12,087 nt of DNA, taken from JBLHKS01 sp047620505 (lineage in GTDB: Bacteria; Verrucomicrobiota; Verrucomicrobiia; Verrucomicrobiales; DEV007). Location of the stretch: the NCBI GenBank assembly GCA_047620505.1, contig JBLHKS010000213.1, positions 1 to 12,087 on the forward strand. The letters are read 5' to 3'. Below are positions 6,989 to 12,087 of this stretch, piece after piece; position 1 is the stretch's first letter; each line of letters starts with the position of its first letter. Under the pieces are notes generated by a model. That model was not told the origin of the DNA and ran no database searches. It was given only the letters and a program-made list of their open reading frames with translations. The position numbers and the translations under genes were made by a program.

Positions 6989-8548
6989 ATGATTCCGATC
7001 TCCATGAGCCGCTCTCGACCCAAACTCAACCTCTGGTTTCCGATCAGCCTGTTCATTGTCCTCGCCATTTTGCTGGCGGTGGCCTTTCGGATGGAGGAGC
7101 ACATCATTCATACGATGCGCCAGATGGTTCTATATCTGGTCATCATTGTGGCGGTCGTCGGTCTATCCTTCTGGTGGATTTTCCTAACCGGAAAGTTCCG
7201 CGCTAAATTCCTTTTGATCGAATTTTGCGTCGCCATCGTTTTAATAGGGGGCGGGTTATTGACGGTCGAATACAAAGGTTCTGGAAGCGGCGATGATCCG
7301 TTTTCGTTCGGCTGGAAATGGACGCCGAAACCTGGCGAAGGCATCGCCGATCTGCCTGAAACCGGCGATCCCGCAATTGTCATCGATCCGGCTTCGAGCG
7401 ATCCGGATCTCGCTGACTTCCCGGGATTTCTCGGGCCAAATCGCGATGGTGTGATTGCCGATCCGGGTTTGAATCCCGATTGGAAGACAAACCCGCCTAA
7501 AGAACTCTGGCGCATCGAAGTTGGAATCGGCTGGTCCGGATTTGCCGTCGTTGGCGAGCGCGCAGTGACCCAGGAACAGCGTGGCGAAGAGGAATTGGTT
7601 ACCTGTTATCATGTGAAGACCGGCCAGTTTCTTTGGGCACATCGCGAAACAACTCGATTCAGCGAATCGATGGGAGGCGACGGTCCGCGGGCGACGCCGT
7701 CGATCGCTGATGGCGTTGTTTATGCGCTGGGCGCGACCGGCATTTTAAACGCACTCAAGATCGAAGACGGCTCGGTTCTCTGGAGCCGCCCGACACTCAA
7801 AGACGCCGGAAACTCGCCCAGTTTTTATGGCGAAACGTCCTCGCCGCTCGTGACCGATCAATTCGTGATTGTGACGGTCGGCGCAAAAAGCTCGGCCTCG
7901 CTACTCGCTTACCACCGCGAAACAGGCGACCTCGCCTGGAAATCTGGCAATGGCCCCGCCAGCTACAGCTCTCCACGACTCATTGAATTCGATGGGAAGG
8001 CCCAAATTGTCAGCGTGTTCGGCGATCACGTCGCTGGATTCGAGCTCGTCAACGGCGAACAGATCTGGCGTCACAGCTGGCCGGGCAGCTACCCGAAAGT
8101 CGGCCAACCGCTTCTGATCGGATCTGAGCAGCTGCTGGTGACCGCAAGCTACGGCGTGTCCAGTACTTTGCTAAACATCAACGGTGCCGAGGCTAAGCCC
8201 GTCTGGGAGCGCAGCCAGATGAAAACCAAATTCAGCAGCGCAGTCGTGAAAGACGGTTACGCCTGGGGAATCGATGAAGGAAAACTCATCTGCATCGACG
8301 TCGCCACCGGCGATCGACGCTGGAAAGGCCAGCGATATGGTTATGGTCAGAACCTGCTCGTCGGCGATCTCATCCTGATTCAAGCAGAGAGCGGCGATGT
8401 GGTTTTGGTCGAAGCCAATCCCGACGAACACGTTGAACTCGCGCGCGTCTCCGTGCTATCGAGCAAAACTTGGAATCCACCGGCGCTCGCCGGGAAATAT
8501 CTCATCGTGCGGAACGATCGCGAAGCTGTCGGTCTCAAACTTCCCTGA
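6989..8548 (+). CDS. Membrane-anchored PQQ-type (BamB-like) beta-propeller protein
   Basis: The protein has 519 residues from ATG 6989. Three hydrophobic helices (about 13-34, 45-66 and 73-93) anchor it in the inner membrane. A linker leads to FPGFLGPNRDG (144-154), the start motif shared by many planctomycete and verrucomicrobial outer-membrane-biogenesis/BamB-like quinoprotein repeats. Blades then follow in the remaining 370 residues: CYHVKTGQFLWAHRE, LKIEDGSVLWSRP, AYHRETGDLAWKSG, FELVNGEQIWRHSW and CIDVATGDRRWKGQ. No haem motif or catalytic signature is visible, and the real ligand or partner is unknown. ATG 7004 (514 residues) is an equally credible start, and TTG 6980 is less likely; ATG 6989 was chosen for the GAGG just upstream. 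It is a shorter relative of the 986-residue propeller protein in this window but lacks that protein's N-terminal domain and cysteine cluster. Confidence 0.84.
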   Translation: MIPISMSRSRPKLNLWFPISLFIVLAILLAVAFRMEEHIIHTMRQMVLYLVIIVAVVGLSFWWIFLTGKFRAKFLLIEFCVAIVLIGGGLLTVEYKGSGSGDDPFSFGWKWTPKPGEGIADLPETGDPAIVIDPASSDPDLADFPGFLGPNRDGVIADPGLNPDWKTNPPKELWRIEVGIGWSGFAVVGERAVTQEQRGEEELVTCYHVKTGQFLWAHRETTRFSESMGGDGPRATPSIADGVVYALGATGILNALKIEDGSVLWSRPTLKDAGNSPSFYGETSSPLVTDQFVIVTVGAKSSASLLAYHRETGDLAWKSGNGPASYSSPRLIEFDGKAQIVSVFGDHVAGFELVNGEQIWRHSWPGSYPKVGQPLLIGSEQLLVTASYGVSSTLLNINGAEAKPVWERSQMKTKFSSAVVKDGYAWGIDEGKLICIDVATGDRRWKGQRYGYGQNLLVGDLILIQAESGDVVLVEANPDEHVELARVSVLSSKTWNPPALAGKYLIVRNDREAVGLKLP

Positions 8549-8558
8549 GCAGCTGCTC
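8547..8558. other. 12-bp perfect palindrome GAGCAGCTGCTC at convergent gene ends
   Basis: The palindrome overlaps the TGA stop of the beta-propeller gene and lies in the 22-bp gap before the convergent SHD1 gene. It could fold to a 4-bp stem with an AGCT loop, too short for a strong terminator and with no T-run, so it is recorded as a site and not called a terminator. It contains the window's recurrent AGCAGCTGCT. Confidence 0.35.
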
Positions 8559-8570
8559 GAATTTCGCGCG

Positions 8571-9491
8571 CTACTTCTTCTTCGGACCGAACGGCGGTCT
8601 CGGAGGCTTAGGCGGTAAGCCGGGCGGCTTGGGTGGTGCGCCTGGTGGCTTTGGCAGGTCCTCAAGATCCGGAAATTCCGGCAACTTCGGGAGCGATTCG
8701 AGCAACTTTTCGAATCCATCGATTGCCTCCATTAGCGGAAAATCGATCACGCCCGTCGAACCCGTCCACATCGGATCAAGCCGTTCCAATTCCGGAATCA
8801 GCTCCTTCGCCTCCGCGAGTAGCTCGCTTTCCGCCGAGTAAATCCGGACCCACGCCCCCGCGAAGCGTCCCTTCGCTCGGGAAGTGTCCGACCCGATATT
8901 CAAGTGCCCCAGCGGATTCGTCCCAAGCGTCATCGACGTCGTTTTTGTCCTCAAAAACGTGATTCCCTCCGTCGTAACCGTCGTCCGTTCGCCGACCGGA
9001 ATCTCCGCGATCTTCTTGAACCCAGTCTCCAGCACAATTTTGTTCTGCGTGTTCACGACGAACAAAACGTAAGCCACTGTCAGCTGCAACGCGTCCACCT
9101 GAGCCTGCGCATCGTTCGTGATATCCGCCACGTAATGTTTGTGATTCGCCTTCGCCTCGGTCTGTTGAATCAGCGGGATACTCGTCGGAGCTTTGCTCGT
9201 TGGCCCTTGAAAAACCCCGCTCGGCCCGGCACCATCGCGCTCAAAAAGTCGGACGCGCAGCTTCGGCGAAGTCGTCGGATCCTTCGACCAGGCTCGCACA
9301 TAAACCTGATCAACCGTCGAGAGTTTTTCGATCGGCCAGCGCCCGGTCTTGCCATTCTTCGTCAACACAACATGGCCGTCACGCACGCCAACAATTTCAG
9401 CGTCGACCTTGCGACCGTCCTCATCTGTGAAAACGCGCGCCGCGAGCGAGAGAGGAAGAACAAGCAGGGATATCAGGAGGAAGTTTTTCAT
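8571..9491 (-). CDS. Exported SHD1-domain protein with proline-rich C-terminal tail
   Basis: The protein has 306 residues with a signal peptide at 1-18 (MKNFLLISLLVLPLSLA). Residues about 19-68 form an SHD1-type domain (RVFTDEDGRKVDAEIVGV, then VVLTKNGKTGRWPIEKLS), a small beta-rich module common in secreted planctomycete and verrucomicrobial proteins. The middle part, about 75-235, looks beta-rich (strands such as LRVRLFERD and ALQLTVAYVLFVVNT) with no family I recognise. The last 28 residues (279-306) are a proline-rich run with PPKPPGLPPKPPRPP ending in GPKKK, probably extended, with a positive end. No enzyme motif is seen; a structural or envelope role is a guess. ATG 9489-9491 gives the signal peptide; no clear ribosome binding site precedes it. 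It converges on the beta-propeller gene and diverges from the ATP-grasp gene. Confidence 0.75.
   Translation of the reverse strand: MKNFLLISLLVLPLSLAARVFTDEDGRKVDAEIVGVRDGHVVLTKNGKTGRWPIEKLSTVDQVYVRAWSKDPTTSPKLRVRLFERDGAGPSGVFQGPTSKAPTSIPLIQQTEAKANHKHYVADITNDAQAQVDALQLTVAYVLFVVNTQNKIVLETGFKKIAEIPVGERTTVTTEGITFLRTKTTSMTLGTNPLGHLNIGSDTSRAKGRFAGAWVRIYSAESELLAEAKELIPELERLDPMWTGSTGVIDFPLMEAIDGFEKLLESLPKLPEFPDLEDLPKPPGAPPKPPGLPPKPPRPPFGPKKK
8574..8657 (-). repeat. Proline-rich low-complexity repeat in the SHD1 gene
   Basis: The DNA encodes PPG/PPKP units (PPGAPPKPPGLPPKPPRPP). On the plus strand it reads as GGCGG/GGTGG-like repeats. Such tracts vary in unit number between strains by slippage. Confidence 0.6.
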
Positions 9492-9648
9492 TGGACCGAA
9501 GTCACCCTAGTGGGTTCCGACCAGCAGGCACGGAGAAACTCCACCAAGGACGATCTTACTTGCTACTGCGGACTCGCCCCTTTGATTTTCCAAGGCTTTA
9601 AGTCGAGGGTGGCATTCTCTATACGGTATCTCAAGAAACTGACCTTTT
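9492..9648. promoter_or_regulatory. Divergent intergenic region between SHD1 and ATP-grasp genes
   Basis: The 157 bp between divergent starts must hold promoters for both sides. TTGATT at 9582-9587 is a weak -35-like match for the plus-strand gene, but no good -10 lies at 17 bp from it; TATACG at 9620-9625 is -10-like without a matching -35. No strong Shine-Dalgarno precedes ATG 9649. Confidence 0.3.
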
Positions 9649-10212
9649 ATGTCGCCCGACAAATTCACTATTCAAGATCGACTATGGGTCATTTCGGAGC
9701 CGGTGGGAGTTCGAACCTACGACTTTGAGTTTAGGCAATTCTTCGATTGCAGGACGCCATACGATCCTCCTTCGGGGCTACCGGGCGTTGCTCGGATTGG
9801 TGCCTTTCAAGATTACTCGAAACTGTTTTCCGAGTGCGCAAAGGCGGGTATCGATCTCGTTCACTCGCCGGATGAACATCAAAGATGCACTTCACTGCCG
9901 ATTTGGTATTCACTCATTCAGGACTACACGCCTCGGAGTTGTTGGTACTCCGAGATTCCTTCGTTTAACGAAGTCGAATCTGCAATCGGGCTGCCGGTGT
10001 TCGTGAAGGGTTCCCGTCAGACCAGTAAGCACAAAGCCGCAGCGAGTATCATTCGTAGCCGGGAAGATTTTGAGCTCGCAACGCAAATTTTCAGATCGGA
10101 TCCCATTTTGCGGTGGCAGGACTTTGTTTGCCGTGAGCTCTTGGAACTCAAGCCCGTCGCGGGTGGGGTCGAGGAAAAGATTCCAGCTTCATTCGAATTC
10201 CGAACATTTTTC
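9649..10212 (+). pseudogene. ATP-grasp domain protein, N-terminal part of a split gene
   Basis: Residues 1-188 follow an ATP-grasp family of about 290 residues: IQDRLWVISEPVGVRTYDF, TPYDPPSGLPGVARIGAFQD (37-56), LPVFVKGSRQTSKHKAA (115-131; Lys120 is the likely ATP-phosphate-binding lysine), ILRWQDFVCRELLELKPV (153-170, hinge-like) and SFEFRTFF (181-188). ATP-grasp enzymes join a carboxylate to an amine or similar acceptor through an acyl-phosphate; this family's substrate is unknown to me. After about codon 188 the family pattern is lost: the frame runs on to a stop at 10366-10368 through sequence that is antisense to phage-like coding sequence. The conserved continuation reappears at 11970 in another frame, so the gene is interrupted here. 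The truncated product lacks the C-terminal metal-binding residues and is probably inactive. ATG 9649 fits the family's N terminus. Confidence 0.82.
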
Positions 10213-12084
10213 CAGTTGCGAGTCGATGCCGAGAACTTCCCGCTCGATATCCGCAGCGCTCTTGCCTGCGGTTTCCTCGACATCCGTAAAGAACTGATGG
10301 CCAACGCCGCCAAGCTTGCCTTTCTGTTTGCGCGATTCCTGAGTTTTCGCTTGGGAGCGCTTGAATAGTTTCGCCGCTTCCTCAAGCCCCGTCTTCTTCA
10401 GGTGAGCCTCTAGCAACTCCGCCCCGCGCGCGAGCCGACCCTCGAGAAACCGCTGCCGCGCCGCTAACGTTGGCAGATCCGCCAATTTTACATCCCCCGT
10501 TAGTTTGCCCCGAACGGTAACAGGCAGCGCGTTTTTGATCGCTAGCAACTCCCGCAGAAGTCCCGCGATTTCTTGGCGCTCATTTCGCTTGCTCGCCCTT
10601 TCTCCCGCTTTAGCTGCGCGTAACTCCCTCTGCATCCGGTCCGCTCGATCTTTCGTCATCCGGATCATTTCGCGCGGCGGGTTTGCGAGGGATTCCCGCA
10701 TCGCCGTAGCGCCCTCCGGTGTGGCGAGGGAGTAGGGCGATTGCCTGACCCGGTTTTCCCGGCCCGTTAAAGATCTCCGCCATCCGGGTTGCTGTCCAGA
10801 TCCAAACTGAAGACCTCCTCGAGCGTGTAGTTGCGACCGGCCTCGCGGTGGCGCGCCTGCGACAGAAGTAGGTTGTCCAACGTCGTTGGATCGTCCAGCC
10901 CAAGGCGGGACATCAATTGGTCGCGTTGCGAGGATGTGAGAACGGGCGGAGTCATCCGAGGTCCGTTTCCACGATTTCTTCGCGAATGCAAGTACAGTTT
11001 TGTCGCGCCGGCTTGCAGCAGGGTAAAGCTGCCTAACGGCCTCCCAGACGATCGATTGCATTTGCCGAGGTTGTATTCCGCGCTCTTTAGCTGCTTCGGA
11101 ATAGGCGGAAACGTAGAGATGATAAAACCCGCTGATCCCAATCTTCCCGGATCCAGCCGCTCCTTTTCCTCCGAAATTATGGTGAACCGGCGCGGCACTT
11201 GATCCCCATGGCATCAAGTGCGCTGCCGCTACGGCGTGCGTGTCGATCGTGATGTCTCCGTGAGGACTGTTTGGCGCGGCAATATTATTGTAGAAATTCC
11301 TAACCTTGTGCTCTTGCCCCAGTTGTTCAGATATATTCTCGAGGCCGCCTTCCTCGAGGATTGAAAAGGCCTTGATGATTTCCGACCCCGCTCCCCATCC
11401 GTTTTTACTCGGAGCCTCGCGACCTTTTTTATCGGGCGAGTTGAGTTGCTGACCGAGAGACTCGCCCTCTGGGGAGATCACTTGATAGCTTCGCCCGTAG
11501 ACAGATTGAGCGAGAACGCGAACGGCCCAACCTAGATCCTCGCCCTTAAGGTTTTTGATCTTCTTCCCTGTGATCGGAGTTATAACTTCCCTGCGTTTCG
11601 CTTGCGCAGCCTCGTGTAATTTCTGGTTATACTTGAGCCGCGCCTTTGTCTCGCCTGCCGTTTCTCTTTCGGGCTTCTTTTTTAGTGCTCCTTTCGCCCC
11701 TCGCGCCGCGAGGATTATTTCATCCCTTTGCTCGCCGATTAGATCCTCAGAAAGCAATGTGTCCTGATGAGAAAACCAGATATCCATGACCTGCTCGGCT
11801 TGCGCCACGTTCATGAACCAATCCTTCTGAGGAGAGAGCACAGCTAACACGCCGGCAGCCTGCTCTGGCGTCGTGTCGTATTTCGCGGCGAATCTTTCCG
11901 CGATTGCCTGCGCTCCATCGTACCAATGAGTCGCCCGGTTGCGAACGGCAGGCCCAAAGGCATCATGCGTGGAGAGGAGAACTTGTTGGCTCTGGCCGTT
12001 ACTGGTTTGAGGCCGACGACTACAATTGGACGGAAGAAGAGAAGTCGGCTGCGCTGAAGGTTGCTCGACACGCCGTCGTCGCAT
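10189..12084 (-). CDS. Phage-like composite reading frame: DUF7178-like fragment plus coiled-coil region
   Basis: One minus-strand frame is open for 631 codons, but both ends are spurious because they lie antisense in the split ATP-grasp gene; the credible part is about residues 40-624 (11969 to 10213). Residues about 41-360 resemble DUF7178, a domain found in giant phage and mobile-element polyproteins: VLAVLSPQKDWFMN, KVRNFYNNIAAPNSPHGD, ITIDTHAVAAA (278-288) and QSIVWEAVRQLYP (343-355). Its biochemical role is unknown. Residues about 377-440 are Arg/Pro/Gly rich and look out of frame; over that stretch another frame (10955-10767) looks like protein. From about Met462 (10701) to 625 the sequence is charged and helical (DRADRMQRELRAAKAG, then QRFLEGRLARGAELLEAHLK), a likely coiled coil. 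I infer either a decayed polyprotein or several overlapping genes. No credible start codon lies at the 5' end, so it is a fragment. Confidence 0.6.
   Translation of the reverse strand: MRRRRVEQPSAQPTSLLPSNCSRRPQTSNGQSQQVLLSTHDAFGPAVRNRATHWYDGAQAIAERFAAKYDTTPEQAAGVLAVLSPQKDWFMNVAQAEQVMDIWFSHQDTLLSEDLIGEQRDEIILAARGAKGALKKKPERETAGETKARLKYNQKLHEAAQAKRREVITPITGKKIKNLKGEDLGWAVRVLAQSVYGRSYQVISPEGESLGQQLNSPDKKGREAPSKNGWGAGSEIIKAFSILEEGGLENISEQLGQEHKVRNFYNNIAAPNSPHGDITIDTHAVAAAHLMPWGSSAAPVHHNFGGKGAAGSGKIGISGFYHLYVSAYSEAAKERGIQPRQMQSIVWEAVRQLYPAASRRDKTVLAFAKKSWKRTSDDSARSHILATRPIDVPPWAGRSNDVGQPTSVAGAPPRGRSQLHARGGLQFGSGQQPGWRRSLTGRENRVRQSPYSLATPEGATAMRESLANPPREMIRMTKDRADRMQRELRAAKAGERASKRNERQEIAGLLRELLAIKNALPVTVRGKLTGDVKLADLPTLAARQRFLEGRLARGAELLEAHLKKTGLEEAAKLFKRSQAKTQESRKQKGKLGGVGHQFFTDVEETAGKSAADIEREVLGIDSQLEKCSEFE
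10213..11969. other. Foreign insert splitting the ATP-grasp gene (about 1,757 bp)
   Basis: Deleting about 10213-11969 joins TTC at 10210-10212 to TGG at 11970-11972 and restores FRTFF-WRGELVGSGRYWF in one frame, as expected for this ATP-grasp family. The inserted DNA codes on the opposite strand for phage-like proteins cut off at both ends. Boundaries are accurate to a few bases. I find no terminal inverted repeats, no target-site duplication and no recombinase. TGCG occurs near both ends (10217-10220 and 11966-11969), but joining there gives the wrong downstream frame. It could be an illegitimate integration or an assembly chimera. Confidence 0.7.
10767..10955 (-). CDS. 62-residue hypothetical reading frame nested in the phage-like block
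   Basis: ATG 10953-10955 opens a frame ending at TAA 10767-10769. The product, with SSQRDQLMSRLGLDD, TTLDNLLLSQARHREAG and NYTLEEVFSLDLDSNPDGG, has helical heptad-like spacing and an acidic end, and looks more like real protein than the long frame over the same bases, which there is Arg/Pro/Gly rich. It matches no family I know. It may be a small phage gene overlapping its neighbour, or part of a larger polyprotein joined to the sequences on both sides before two compensating indels. No strong ribosome binding site precedes it. A third frame just upstream ends TGA over the ATG (ATGA at 10955-10952), which is what a coupled upstream gene would show if it were shifted into that frame. Confidence 0.45.
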   Translation of the reverse strand: MTPPVLTSSQRDQLMSRLGLDDPTTLDNLLLSQARHREAGRNYTLEEVFSLDLDSNPDGGDL

Positions 12085-12087
12085 TGG
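11970..12087 (+). pseudogene. ATP-grasp domain protein, internal part of the split gene (continues beyond window)
   Basis: From 11970 the plus strand reads WRGELVGSGRYWFEADDYNW and then TEEEKSAALKVARHAVVAL with no stop to the window edge. This is the segment expected directly after SFEFRTF in the ATP-grasp family begun at 9649, where members read roughly FRTFWWRxExVGxGRYWxEAD. The frame differs from that of the N-terminal part by the insert length (1,757 = 3 x 585 + 2). It lacks its own start codon here. The stretch also explains why the first 38 codons of the long minus-strand frame look unlike protein. The catalytic metal ligands of the fold should lie beyond the window. Confidence 0.78.

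Noticed and set aside
6901..7107. 69-residue N-terminal extension of the short-chain dehydrogenase
   Set aside because: The cofactor loop falls at its normal place (residues 14-21) from ATG 6898-6900, and the extension overlaps the divergent membrane-protein gene.
9690..9722. tRNA or tmRNA 3' end on the minus strand (GGTTCGAACTCCCACCGGCT)
   Set aside because: The T-arm-like sequence does not fold to a proper 5-bp T stem with a 7-nt loop, no anticodon arm or 5' acceptor half is found, no CCA follows, and the plus strand codes here for the conserved ISEPVGVRTYDF of the ATP-grasp protein.
10213..10368. C-terminal 51 residues of the plus-strand ATP-grasp frame
   Set aside because: This stretch is antisense to the coiled-coil phage-like sequence and does not follow the family pattern; it is read-through into the insert.
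10217..11969. TGCG near both insert ends as a target-site duplication or recombination core
   Set aside because: Joining at these bases gives RGEEN instead of WRGEL, the wrong frame for the family, and four bases are easily shared by chance.
11970..12084. N-terminal 38 codons of the long minus-strand frame, including its ATG
   Set aside because: The plus strand here encodes the conserved ATP-grasp continuation, so this start is a chance start.

Overview
The window looks like a piece of a Verrucomicrobiota (or closely related PVC-group) chromosome. The basis is the family mix, not one marker gene: two secreted or membrane-anchored PQQ-type beta-propeller proteins, an SHD1-domain protein with a proline-rich tail, an HTTM-type membrane protein with its small partner, and weak or absent Shine-Dalgarno sequences at most starts. 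No rRNA, tRNA or CRISPR array was found.

Layout. Positions 1-126 are the 3' end of an ISL3-like insertion sequence: the last 39 codons of a transposase, then a probable terminal inverted repeat. Next comes a lipoprotein zinc peptidase of the 'predicted aminopeptidase' family (198-1211, +). It runs tail to tail, with a 23-bp overlap, into a two-gene minus-strand operon (2603-1189) for a small one-helix membrane protein and an HTTM-like multi-helix membrane protein. Divergent from this is a 986-residue secreted beta-propeller protein (2696-5656, +). Then come a small FHA protein (6082-5666, -), a short-chain dehydrogenase (6900-6136, -), a three-helix membrane-anchored beta-propeller protein (about 6989-8548, +) and an exported SHD1 protein (9491-8571, -). 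All gaps in this part are short (at most 157 bp) and genes alternate in strand, so most are single-gene units.

The most unusual part is the right end. An ATP-grasp gene starts at 9649 and reads normally to about 10212, up to the conserved SFEFRTFF stretch. The plus strand then stops making sense for that family, and the downstream part of the same protein (WRGELVGSGRYWF...) resumes in another frame at 11970 and runs off the window. Between the two halves lies about 1.76 kb of foreign sequence whose coding sense is the minus strand: a DUF7178-like phage-polyprotein fragment, a 62-codon stretch in a second frame, and a charged coiled-coil region. Both ends of this block cut through open reading frames, and I see no terminal repeats, target duplication, integrase or transposase. 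It is either a captured fragment of phage-like DNA that split a host gene, or an assembly chimera. Read coverage or PCR across the two junctions would decide.

A second whole-window signal is the 10-bp palindrome AGCAGCTGCT, present seven times. Six copies are in frame within QLL-encoding codons and one is at the 3' ends of a convergent gene pair.
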